The position numbers were made by a program, and so were the translations under genes. Shown piece after piece: positions 1 to 8,895 of a stretch of 47,036 nt of DNA. The notes under the pieces are model-generated. The model did no database searches and was not told the DNA's origin. It saw nothing but the letters and a program-made list of their open reading frames with translations. Location: positions 1-47,036 of the forward strand of contig JAFCCW010000008.1 in NCBI GenBank assembly GCA_017609985.1. Reading direction: 5' to 3'. The DNA comes from Candidatus Iainarchaeum sp. (GTDB lineage Archaea; Iainarchaeota; Iainarchaeia; Iainarchaeales; JAFCCW01). How positions within the stretch are numbered: the first letter of the stretch is position 1; each line of letters opens with the position of its first letter.

Positions 1-1737
1 ATAAAGACTACTACAAACAGCACTTCAATTGAGGACATAAAGCTTCACAAATCTCTTACAATCACTCCTCAGTCTCTTGGAGAAAAAGTTTCCATGCCTG
101 CTGGTACTGACGGCTTTGTAACATATTGTGTTGGAATTGATTCTGCAGAAAAAGGAAACTTGCTCGTAAGCCATGTTCTTGGTTCTGTAGAGCCCTGGGG
201 CAAGATTAGGTTTTACTTAAAGGATGGAAAAATTGGCGAAGTTGAAGACCAACCAGTCCAGCCAACTCAACCGCCCACAACAGGAATAACCACTACTGTG
301 CCTGAACAGCCAACTGTTACTGCTCAACAAAGTTATAGCCCGATAAAATTTACTAACATTATAAAGTTTGATTCAGAAGCAAGTGTCTGGAAAAGCCTTG
401 GTCTTGTCGGAAACAGCTTCCATTTTGAAGCACCTGACAAATTCAGGCTGGAAGTAGAGGATGTCTTGACTGGCGGAAAGAACCAGGTTTATGTTTCAAT
501 TGACAGGGATTGCAGGGAAGAGGGAGAATCTCTTCCAGATTCATCTAATCAGCCTTCTGGTCCAATAGACATAACCACTACAACTGGTGCTTCTCCCGCA
601 GGGTTAATGCCTGGTCCTTCAACTGGGTCTGGAATAACTACTGAAACAGGGCCTCCTTCCACTGGAACTCCTCCAACTACTGTTCCTCCAACAACCACGG
701 TTCCAACTCCAACAGAACCTGTTGTTGACAGTACTGGGGAGCCAGTAAAGGCAACAAGTAGAGAGGAAACTTGTCTTCCAGTTAATCCTATTGTTAATGT
801 CATTGGACCTCCAAAGGGGGGTAATGCCTGCATGTGGGGTTGCTATGAAATGGGCAAGGCGACTGGGTGGGTTCTTTTCGGTTCTTACAGAAGTGGATTT
901 GGGTGCTTTAATATTGGGCTGAACAATGGTTTAGGTCCTTACAATAACTTGAACAAGTGGAAATGGGAAAAGCTTTCAGGAACAAGCTATGATGAAAAAG
1001 CAAACTCTCAGGCTTGCATGGGAAACACAGAGTGCTGGTGCAGGTTTGCAGTAAAGCTTGAGTCAAAGGCAAACCTTGCTGAAGAAGAATTTCCTGAAGA
1101 TGCTGTCTTGTTTGCAGAAGAGTCTCTTTCTATTGGAAAAGTGCTTGGTGCAACATTTGGCTGGATTGCTAGAGAGGCAAAGGAAATTCCGCCTGCATTT
1201 AAGTCAGCTTACAAGGCTGTTAAAGGCTGGTCTAGCACGCAGTATGAAGAGGCAAAAAAAGGTTATTATAATGAATTAAAGGGTGTTGAGTCAGAGGAGT
1301 CACTTCCTGAAGAGAGCAGAGACCTTGATCCAAGCCCGCACACAACTTATGTTGGGACAACGAAAAGTAGTCCTGGACAGCCAGAGTACACGGTTTTCTT
1401 TAAAGAAAATGGCTTTCAGTCTGGAAAGCTTTATCCTGTTCCAATAGAGTCAGAATCAACCAAAGAGTTTTATTGGGAGATTCAAAGTATTGACGAAATT
1501 GAAGCAAAAGAGCTTTATGGCTCTAATACTTTTTATGTCTGCCAGAGGAACGAGGCAGGCCAATTAATTGGATATGACAAGACAACTATTAATTTCAAGT
1601 CTCTTTCACAAAACTGCGAATCCTGCCGTTCTGTTACCCAGTGCCTTGCTTGCATTGACTTGCAGAAATTCATTCCAGGGGTCTATAAGAGTTCTGACTC
1701 ACTGCCAGAGCCTTCTGATTCTGAAGTCAGAAACTGA
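1..1737 (+). CDS. Secreted/surface protein with Thr/Pro-rich linkers, 5'-truncated by window edge
   Basis: Frame is open from base 1 through the listed ATG at 94 (IKTTTNSTSIEDIKLHKS...). TTTVPPTTTVPTPTEP-type linker and Cys-rich segments. Confidence 0.7.
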   Translation: MKTTTNSTSIEDIKLHKSLTITPQSLGEKVSMPAGTDGFVTYCVGIDSAEKGNLLVSHVLGSVEPWGKIRFYLKDGKIGEVEDQPVQPTQPPTTGITTTVPEQPTVTAQQSYSPIKFTNIIKFDSEASVWKSLGLVGNSFHFEAPDKFRLEVEDVLTGGKNQVYVSIDRDCREEGESLPDSSNQPSGPIDITTTTGASPAGLMPGPSTGSGITTETGPPSTGTPPTTVPPTTTVPTPTEPVVDSTGEPVKATSREETCLPVNPIVNVIGPPKGGNACMWGCYEMGKATGWVLFGSYRSGFGCFNIGLNNGLGPYNNLNKWKWEKLSGTSYDEKANSQACMGNTECWCRFAVKLESKANLAEEEFPEDAVLFAEESLSIGKVLGATFGWIAREAKEIPPAFKSAYKAVKGWSSTQYEEAKKGYYNELKGVESEESLPEESRDLDPSPHTTYVGTTKSSPGQPEYTVFFKENGFQSGKLYPVPIESESTKEFYWEIQSIDEIEAKELYGSNTFYVCQRNEAGQLIGYDKTTINFKSLSQNCESCRSVTQCLACIDLQKFIPGVYKSSDSLPEPSDSEVRN

Positions 1738-1847
1738 TTTTCTTGGTTTGACTGCCTTAACTTCTTTCAGTTAAGTTTAAATACTCTGAGCACACCATTA
1801 TGTACGCAATTCACATTAAAGAGTTAATTGCGAAGGGGTTTTTGGTT

Positions 1848-2414
1848 ATGCATTTGAACAAGCTATGTGCATTGTTTGCAGGGTTTCTGTTTGTATTCAG
1901 CTTTGCGTCTGCAGCTTCTGTAGAGGTTCCTTCTGATGTTTATTTTTTTGAGAAGCCAACTGCTTTTCCTGTTGAAATAGTGAATGATTCTCCTGTGAGA
2001 AAAAGTCTTTCAGTTGAGTTTTTTGCTCCAGTTGACTTTGAGTATATTGACTCTCCATCCTCACTTCCTGGTGACAGTGAACAGCGCGTTGCCCTTGTTC
2101 TTTATCCAAAGAGTTCTTTTACTGGAAGTTCTTATCTTTCAACTCTTGTTGTTAAGCTTGGAGACAAGACTTTTGTTAAGTCTGTAAAGCTTCATTTCAA
2201 TGAAAAGAAGGAACAGGAACAAGGTAATGAAGGCACTGAAGGCAATGGGGATGAAGAAGATGAAGAAGACAGCTTGCTTACAGGCTTTTTCTCGTTTTTT
2301 GCATTTGATTTTCTTGGATTTGAACTATTGCTTGACATTTTGCTTGTCATTCTGGCTTCAATCCTGTTAATAGCTTTTATTTCTAGATACTCTAAGAGGG
2401 TGGTTCAAAGATGA
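1848..2414 (+). CDS. Small membrane-anchored surface protein (signal peptide, one Ig-like-size domain, acidic linker, C-terminal TM)
   Basis: Internal Met gives MHLNKLCALFAGFLFVFSFASA signal peptide; EEDEEDSLLTGFF then hydrophobic helix and basic tail; ATGA overlap with next gene. Confidence 0.7.
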   Translation: MHLNKLCALFAGFLFVFSFASAASVEVPSDVYFFEKPTAFPVEIVNDSPVRKSLSVEFFAPVDFEYIDSPSSLPGDSEQRVALVLYPKSSFTGSSYLSTLVVKLGDKTFVKSVKLHFNEKKEQEQGNEGTEGNGDEEDEEDSLLTGFFSFFAFDFLGFELLLDILLVILASILLIAFISRYSKRVVQR

Positions 2415-4429
2415 AGCGATTTTTAATGATTTTTTTAGCAGTTTTCCTGCTTTCAACAGCTTTTGCTCAGAGCTTTGACTTGCTTTCCTATCCTGAGTCA
2501 GTTGATGTTTATCCCGGCGAATACAGCCTTTTTGCTGTTGGAGCTTACAATAATACTTCGAACACAGGCATTGTTTCCATTGATTCAGTTTCTGGGGATT
2601 CACGCTTTACTGTGGTTCCTTTTCCTGAATCAGCCAGCCTTGCAGCACACGGAGACGCAGTTTTCTTTATTGGTTTCAATGTTCCTTCTGACATGCCTGA
2701 GGGGCAGTACACTATTTCAGTTGATTTTTCTTTCAATAGTGAGTCAAAGTCAATTTCTCTCCCTGTTCATGTCCTAAAACCAGATATTGTAATCGAGTCT
2801 GAAACAGATGATGTTTCACTGTTGAGAAATGGTTCTGTTGGAATCCCGTTCACTGTTGAGAACAAGTCTGATTCTGTTCAGTGCATTGATTTTTCTTCTT
2901 TTTCTGACGAGTACTCTATTTCAACAAATGTTTCAAGGGAACAGCTTTGTTTGAACAAGGGAGAAAAAACAACTGTTACTCTCGCAATCGTGACTTATTT
3001 TTCTCCGGTTGGAATTTTTGATGTTTCTCTCACAGCAAACTATGCTGGAGAGCAGGTTTCAAAGAATATTGTTGTAAAGGTAACCGGCAAAGAAGTTGAG
3101 TTTGTTCCGTCTGGACCGCTTGTCTGCGCTGGTTCAACTCACACAACCGATATTCTTGTAAAAAACAATACTAACAGGGCAAAGCATGTTCTTCTAAGAG
3201 CTGACAACGAGCTTTTTCTGCCTTCTTTTACTCAGACAACTGTTGAATTAGCTCCTTTCAGTGAGCGATATGTTCAACTAGAATTTTATGTTCCAAGCAA
3301 AATTGAAGCAGGAAATTATGCTATTTCAATTTTTGCTGATTCAGGTTCTTCAACCTATGCGGATGAATTAGATGTTGAAGTAGAGCACTGCGGTGTTTCT
3401 CCAGCTAATTCATTTTCTCTCTCACTGTCTTCAGCTGGGTGCATTTCAATTGACAAAAATCATTCTTCAAAAATTTATTTCCAAATTTCAAACAATCTTG
3501 ACGAAGTGCAGGAAGTTCATGTTTCCGTTGACTCTGATTTGCCAACCACTGTTCCTGGAAGCTTTTCACTTCAGCCAAATGAAACAAAATACTGCAGTTT
3601 TGATGTTAATGCAAGACTTGACGATGATGTCGGCAATCATTCCGTAAGTGTTTATGCTTGGAATGAGCGAAAGTCTGTTGTTGCAGACCAGTGCATTATT
3701 GTAAGAAAGCTAAGACAATCCAATGCAAGCCTTGTTTCAGATAATTTTATTGAAATTGAACAGGGTTCTATGGGAATTTATATTTTCAGAATTGAGAACC
3801 ACGGAGACTATGATGATGACTTCAATCTCTCTGTGTCAAAAAGACCAAGAAAGGGAGAGTCTGTAAGGTTCTCAAGGTCTGATTTTGAAGTCGAACAGGA
3901 TGAGACAGCTGACGTGTATGTGAGTGTTTCAATTCCTTGCGATATGAACATCGGAGACTATGATTTAAATATTCTTGTCAAGAGAAACAATCGCGTAATC
4001 TTGAGAAAGAATCTTTCATTCACAAACAATTCTGGTGAAGAGATTAATGGTTTAAGGCTTGCGCTTCTTTATCTTCCCAGTGGAGTAAAGATTTCTCCTA
4101 ACAGGTTTGATCTTGGAGCAGGGGAAATAGTCAATATTTCCGGGAAGATTTCAGCAGAGCACGATGTTCTTGAAGGAGAGTACTCTGGAAAAATCGAGCT
4201 TTTTGCTGGAGATGTCAGGACAATTTCTGACATCAGTGTTTACGTTAACTATCCTGAATCAGGGAAAGAAAATGAACAAGATGAAGAACAAGGCTTTTTC
4301 GGAATCGCGGGCTTGTTTTCTTTGGGAACAGGCTTTCTAATCGGGCTTGTTGTGCTTCTTTTGATTGCATTGCTTCTTGTGGGTTCAGGAAATAATTCAA
4401 AAAATGAAATAGAATGGCTGGGACGGTGA
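2411..4429 (+). CDS. Membrane-anchored surface protein with repeated beta-sandwich (NEW/COG1470-like) domains
   Basis: Signal peptide MKRFLMIFLAVFLLSTAFA; repeated PGEYSLFAVGAYNNT / PSDMPEGQYTISV-type motifs; C-terminal TM. Confidence 0.75.
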   Translation: MKRFLMIFLAVFLLSTAFAQSFDLLSYPESVDVYPGEYSLFAVGAYNNTSNTGIVSIDSVSGDSRFTVVPFPESASLAAHGDAVFFIGFNVPSDMPEGQYTISVDFSFNSESKSISLPVHVLKPDIVIESETDDVSLLRNGSVGIPFTVENKSDSVQCIDFSSFSDEYSISTNVSREQLCLNKGEKTTVTLAIVTYFSPVGIFDVSLTANYAGEQVSKNIVVKVTGKEVEFVPSGPLVCAGSTHTTDILVKNNTNRAKHVLLRADNELFLPSFTQTTVELAPFSERYVQLEFYVPSKIEAGNYAISIFADSGSSTYADELDVEVEHCGVSPANSFSLSLSSAGCISIDKNHSSKIYFQISNNLDEVQEVHVSVDSDLPTTVPGSFSLQPNETKYCSFDVNARLDDDVGNHSVSVYAWNERKSVVADQCIIVRKLRQSNASLVSDNFIEIEQGSMGIYIFRIENHGDYDDDFNLSVSKRPRKGESVRFSRSDFEVEQDETADVYVSVSIPCDMNIGDYDLNILVKRNNRVILRKNLSFTNNSGEEINGLRLALLYLPSGVKISPNRFDLGAGEIVNISGKISAEHDVLEGEYSGKIELFAGDVRTISDISVYVNYPESGKENEQDEEQGFFGIAGLFSLGTGFLIGLVVLLLIALLLVGSGNNSKNEIEWLGR

Positions 4430-6564
4430 TGGTTTTGAAGAAAATAGTTTTTGTATTGTTTGCCCTGCTTCTTGCAGGAGCTAGTTTTGCTGTTGAATTC
4501 AACGGCTCTTTTGAGGTGGAGTGTAGCTGCCTTGGGCCAAAGCAAGAAACATATGCTTTGGTTAACGATTCTGATAAAACACAAACATTTTTCATTTCCG
4601 CAGAGGGAGAGAACTCTGAATGGATTAACATGAATGGACAGTGGATTAGTGAAGATCCAATAATCGTTACACTCTCTGCTGGAGAATCAGAAAACTTTTA
4701 TGCATTTATTCGTCCAAAAGGATGCTATGTTGTTCCAGGCATGTATGAGTTTACAATAAATGTAAAAAATGGAGAAACTCTTTCAAAGACAATGAAGGTA
4801 AGGGTTCTTGAAACAAGAGCTTTGAGTCTTAAAATCTCAAAAGACGATAATGTTTCAGGGCAGTGCCTGCCACAGAGTTTTGAATTAGAGGTTTCAAACA
4901 ACAGTGTGCAGGATGAGTATGTTTCTCTTGACATTGACGGGCTTCCAAAGGAATGGATAAAGCTCAGTAGCGAAAGATTTATGGTAAACAAAAATTCTTC
5001 AAGAACTGCTGTTTTACAGGTTCAGGCCCCGTGCGGACAGGAAGCTGGCGCTTACAGATTTGAAGTAACTGCTTCAATGGAGGGAACACCCTACACTGTA
5101 ACTAAAAGCTCTGAATTTGAAATTCTCGATGTTCAGGAAATTTCCTTAACTGTTGCTGACGTTGAAGCTTGCAGAGAAGAAAATATTTCTTACGAGTTTG
5201 AACTCACTAACTCTGGCGGGCTTTCAGACGAGCTTGAGATAAAATTGTTTGGCCCAAGCTGGATTTCAATTGAAGAAAACAAGATTTCAATTTCAGGAAA
5301 TTCTTCTGAAAAGTTTGTTTTGAATATTGCTGAAAACATTTCTGCACAGGAAGAAATTCCTGTAAAGATTGTTGTTTCTTCAAAAAAATACAACAAAGAA
5401 TATGAAGAAGACCTCATAGTCTTCCTGAAAGACTGTTACAATCTTGTTGCTGAGGGAATTCAGACGCCTGAAAAAGGATGTGTTGAAGAAAATCCTGTTT
5501 TCAAGGTCAAGTTTTCAAATGACTCTCTTAAAGAGGTTTCAGCAGATTTGAAGGTTGAGGGAATTCTCGCAGACCTTTCAAAGCAGTCAATTTCTCTTGC
5601 TCCAAATTCAGAGCAGATAGTTGACGTAACTGTTGATTTTGAAGGGGAAATTGGAAACAAAAGATTCAATCTTTTGGTTGACGGAGAATTTTTTGACGCT
5701 CTTTACGGTTTCAATATTTCTTCAGAAAACTGCTATGATATTTCAGTGGATTATGCAAAACTTGTGAATTCAATTGACCTTAACGCTGGAGAGTCAAAGA
5801 GTTTCAGTATCTCTGTTCTTAACTCTGGAACAAGAGAACAGACTGCTAGTGTAACTTTCACAGGTCTTGACTGGGTTTATGCTTCTCCAAGGTCTCTTTC
5901 ATTAGTTCCTGGGGAAATAAAGCAGGTTTATGTTTTTGTGAACCCGCTTTGTGACCTTGAAGAAGGAAACTATCAGGCTCTCGCAAGCGTGTTCGGAAGA
6001 GACCATGAAAGTTCTCAGCTTGTAAACTTCAATGTCTACAGCTCTCTTCCATATCTTCTTGAAGGAATAGAGATTGGCGCTGACTCTGAAGCAGAATCTT
6101 TGCTTAGCGAAACAGAGCATTCAGCTGAAGTAAGCATTTTCCTGAGCAATGACTCAAACTCTTTTGTGAGAGTAAACAATGTTCAGGCTGTTGACTTCAA
6201 TGCAGTTGTTGTTCTTGACAAAAAGCTTCTTGCTCCTGGCGAGTCAACTTCTGGAAAAGTAACACTTTATCTTGGAACAGATGTTTCAGAAAAGCGTTTC
6301 CCCGTCACTCTTGAAATAAATACTGACAAGGGAACTCTGAACAAGATTGTAATTGTTGACCTTTCAGAAGCAGAGGCAAAATCTCCTTTAACAGGATATG
6401 CGCTTCTTGAAACAGGAAAAACAATTGCTATTGTTCTTTTAGTAATCCTATTGCTTGCTCTTCTAGCCTATCTTAACAAGGACAAGATAGCAGAAAAAGA
6501 TTTAAAGAAAACAATAGAGACTAAAAAGGCAAGCACAAAAAAGAAAACTAGGGGCAAGAAATAG
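4429..6564 (+). CDS. Membrane-anchored surface protein with repeated COG1470-like domains and Lys-rich tail
   Basis: ATG at 4429 overlaps the upstream stop (TGATG); signal peptide; C-terminal SPLTGYALLETGKTIAIVLLVILLLALLAYL then Lys-rich tail. Confidence 0.75.
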   Translation: MVLKKIVFVLFALLLAGASFAVEFNGSFEVECSCLGPKQETYALVNDSDKTQTFFISAEGENSEWINMNGQWISEDPIIVTLSAGESENFYAFIRPKGCYVVPGMYEFTINVKNGETLSKTMKVRVLETRALSLKISKDDNVSGQCLPQSFELEVSNNSVQDEYVSLDIDGLPKEWIKLSSERFMVNKNSSRTAVLQVQAPCGQEAGAYRFEVTASMEGTPYTVTKSSEFEILDVQEISLTVADVEACREENISYEFELTNSGGLSDELEIKLFGPSWISIEENKISISGNSSEKFVLNIAENISAQEEIPVKIVVSSKKYNKEYEEDLIVFLKDCYNLVAEGIQTPEKGCVEENPVFKVKFSNDSLKEVSADLKVEGILADLSKQSISLAPNSEQIVDVTVDFEGEIGNKRFNLLVDGEFFDALYGFNISSENCYDISVDYAKLVNSIDLNAGESKSFSISVLNSGTREQTASVTFTGLDWVYASPRSLSLVPGEIKQVYVFVNPLCDLEEGNYQALASVFGRDHESSQLVNFNVYSSLPYLLEGIEIGADSEAESLLSETEHSAEVSIFLSNDSNSFVRVNNVQAVDFNAVVVLDKKLLAPGESTSGKVTLYLGTDVSEKRFPVTLEINTDKGTLNKIVIVDLSEAEAKSPLTGYALLETGKTIAIVLLVILLLALLAYLNKDKIAEKDLKKTIETKKASTKKKTRGKK

Positions 6565-6651
6565 CTCCTTTTTCTTTCATATTTTTTTCTTTTTTTAATT
6601 TTATTTTTTTTTTGGATTTTTTTATTTTTTCTATTTGTTTCTAGACTTTCT

Positions 6652-7224
6652 TCATCTCTTTTTTGCTACTGCTTCCAGCAGGTCTGACTTGGAAATTATT
6701 CCGCAGATTTTTCCATTTTCAGTCACAAGAACTGCTTGGCTGTAGTTCAGCATCTGGCTTAAAAGTGTAATTGGTGTGTTGCCTGGGAGAGTCGGCAGTG
6801 CTTCGTCCATGACATTCGCTACTTTAGTGTCTGAAATATCTTCAAAAGAGATTATTTTTTCCAGAAGACTTTTTTCACTCACGTTTCCAACGCATGATTT
6901 GTTTTCAATTACTGGGAGTTGTGAAACACTGTTTTTTCCCATTAACGTGATTGCTTTTTTTACTGGGTCTTCTCTCTTAACGGAAATAATTTTTCTGCTT
7001 TGAATATCTGATGCCTTGACAACATTTTCTTGCTCGAGCTTGTTAAGTGTATCAAAAAGCTTTTTTGCATTAAGATAGCTTGGGATAGTCTGTTGGCTTT
7101 CGATTTTTGCTATTAGGCTCTGGGAAACTCCTGTTATTGAAGCAAGGTCGCTTTGCGTTAAGTTAAATCTTTTTCTTCTAAGTCTTATTTCTTTTAGGTC
7201 TGGAAGCATATTATAAAGAAACAT
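6652..7224 (-). CDS. HTH (XRE-type) + CBS-pair transcriptional regulator (COG3620-like)
   Basis: N-terminal LRRKRFNLTQSDLASITGVSQSLIAKIES HTH, then two CBS motifs (SVSQLPVIENKSCVGNVSEKSLL; AVLVTENGKICGIISKSDLLEAV). Confidence 0.88.
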   Translation of the reverse strand: MFLYNMLPDLKEIRLRRKRFNLTQSDLASITGVSQSLIAKIESQQTIPSYLNAKKLFDTLNKLEQENVVKASDIQSRKIISVKREDPVKKAITLMGKNSVSQLPVIENKSCVGNVSEKSLLEKIISFEDISDTKVANVMDEALPTLPGNTPITLLSQMLNYSQAVLVTENGKICGIISKSDLLEAVAKKR

Positions 7225-7248
7225 AAAAAAGCTTTTATTCTTTATTCT

Positions 7249-7259
7249 TATCTGAATAT
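7249..7259 (+). promoter_or_regulatory. Shared 11-mer TATCTGAATAT, copy 1
   Basis: In the divergent regulator/DUF39 promoter region; same 11-mer upstream of metK. Confidence 0.45.
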
Positions 7260-7268
7260 TTCTTTCAC

Positions 7269-7288
7269 AAATTATTAATAAATTGTCT
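7269..7288. promoter_or_regulatory. Near-perfect 20-bp palindrome overlapping TATA of the homocysteine operon
   Basis: ACAAATTATTAATAAATTGT; reverse complement ACAATTTATTAATAATTTGT, differing only at one symmetric pair. Confidence 0.5.
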
Positions 7289-7303
7289 TGATTCTTTTAC
7301 TTA

Positions 7304-8494
7304 ATGCGTCGCACTTTTGAAGAGGTTAACAAGAAAATTTCCGAGAAAAAAGCAGTAGTTGTTACTGCTGAGGAAGTCATTGAACGCGTTAAAAAAGACG
7401 GCAAGGAAAAGGTTCTTGAAGAGGTTGATGTTGTTACAACAGCCACGTTTGGAAGCATGTGTTCTTCCGGAGCCTTCATTAACACTGGGCATTTTGCTCC
7501 AAAGATGAGAATTCAGAAAGCCTGGCTTAATGGTGTTCAGGCTTATGCTGGAATTGCCGCAGTAGATCTTTTTATTGGGGCAACTGAGCTCAGGGAAAAC
7601 GATCCTCTTAATTCTTCTTATCCTGGAAATTTTTCTTATGGCGGGGGGCACGTAATTGAAGATCTTGTTGCAGGAAAGGAGGTTGAAATGAATGCTGTTT
7701 CTTACGGAACTGATTGTTATCCTTGTAAGGAGCTTTCAAAGAAAATTTCTCTCAAAAATTTAAGGAATGCTGTGCTGTGCAATCCGCGTAATGCTTATCA
7801 AAACTACAATGTTGCAGTGAACAAGAGCAAGAAAACAATTTACACTTATATGGGAAAGCTTCTTCCAAACCTGGGCAATGCAAACTATAGTTCTGCGGGG
7901 CAGCTATCTCCCCTGCTAAATGATCCGCTCTATGAAGTTATTGGAATCGGAACAAGAGTCTGGCTTGCTGGTGCGCAGGGCCATGTGTTCTGGCAGGGCA
8001 CTCAGCATGCGCCTGATGCTGAACGCACCCCTAACAGTGTTCCAAAAGAGGGCGCTGGGACTCTTGCTCTTGTCGGGAACTTGAAGGAAATGAATTCAAG
8101 ATATATTCGCGGAACATCTTTCACTGGCTATGGTGCAAGCATGGCTCTTGGCATCGGAGTTCCAATCCCGCTCCTTAACGAGCGCGTTCTTGACTTTGTC
8201 TCTGTTTCTAATAGTGAAATTTTTGCTCCAGTTATTGACTACAGTTCTGATTATCCTTCTGCTAATGAGAAATCTCTCGCAAGCGTTAGCTATGCTGAAC
8301 TAAGAAGTGGCGAAATAGAAGTATGCGGAAAAAAGATTTCAACTGGGAGTCTTTCATCTTATTCAATGGCGAGGGAAATTGCCAGCCTGCTGAAGCAGGA
8401 TATTGAAGAAGGAAAATTTCTTCTCGCAGAAGCAGTTCAAAAACTTCCCTCTGCTAGCAATCAAAAAAAACCAGGAAGTGAAAAAGATGCCTAA
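7304..8494 (+). CDS. Homocysteine biosynthesis protein, DUF39/COG1900 family (MA1821-like)
   Basis: TTATFGSMCSSGAFINTGHFAPKMRIQKAWLNGVQAYAGIAAVDLFIGAT, GNFSYGGGHVIEDLVAGKEVEMNAVSYGTDCYP and RGTSFTGYGASMALGIGVPIPLLNE are characteristic. Confidence 0.92.
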   Translation: MRRTFEEVNKKISEKKAVVVTAEEVIERVKKDGKEKVLEEVDVVTTATFGSMCSSGAFINTGHFAPKMRIQKAWLNGVQAYAGIAAVDLFIGATELRENDPLNSSYPGNFSYGGGHVIEDLVAGKEVEMNAVSYGTDCYPCKELSKKISLKNLRNAVLCNPRNAYQNYNVAVNKSKKTIYTYMGKLLPNLGNANYSSAGQLSPLLNDPLYEVIGIGTRVWLAGAQGHVFWQGTQHAPDAERTPNSVPKEGAGTLALVGNLKEMNSRYIRGTSFTGYGASMALGIGVPIPLLNERVLDFVSVSNSEIFAPVIDYSSDYPSANEKSLASVSYAELRSGEIEVCGKKISTGSLSSYSMAREIASLLKQDIEEGKFLLAEAVQKLPSASNQKKPGSEKDA

Positions 8495-8894
8495 TCCCAG
8501 CAAAAAAATAATTCTTTATTTTCCATCAGAATTTGTAGAGCGTCCGCTTACAAACGAGATAATTCAAAAATTTGGATTGATTGTTAACATTTTTAGTGCA
8601 AGCATTTCTTCGGACGAGCGCGGATTTCTTGGCATAGAACTTTCAGGTAATGCTGACAAAATTTCTGAAGCTGTTGATTTTATTAAAAGCCAGGGCATTG
8701 AAGTAAAGCCTCTTGGAAGCAGAATTTCAAGGGATGAAAAAAAATGTGTTAACTGCGGAGTATGCATTTCAATCTGCCCTGTCAATGCAATTTATCAAAA
8801 AGATTTTGAAATATTTTTTGACTCGGAAAAGTGCATTGCCTGCGGTTCCTGCATTGAGTCATGCCCTTTTAAAGCAATCTTTTCAGGTGAGTAA
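8487..8894 (+). CDS. NIL-domain + 2x[4Fe-4S] ferredoxin (MA1822-like homocysteine biosynthesis partner)
   Basis: NIL-like N-terminus, then CVNCGVCISICPVNAI and CIACGSCIESCPFKAI. ATG at 8487 chosen over ORF-track start 8403. Confidence 0.9.
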   Translation: MPNPSKKIILYFPSEFVERPLTNEIIQKFGLIVNIFSASISSDERGFLGIELSGNADKISEAVDFIKSQGIEVKPLGSRISRDEKKCVNCGVCISICPVNAIYQKDFEIFFDSEKCIACGSCIESCPFKAIFSGE

Positions 8895-8895
8895 A

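Noticed and set aside
549-833. 94-aa Val/Gly-rich minus-strand ORF
   Set aside because: Antisense of the Thr/Pro linker; composition explained by the sense strand.
8713-8895. N-terminal extension of the COG2122 ORF
   Set aside because: Overlaps the ferredoxin reading frame; a good start exists at 8896.
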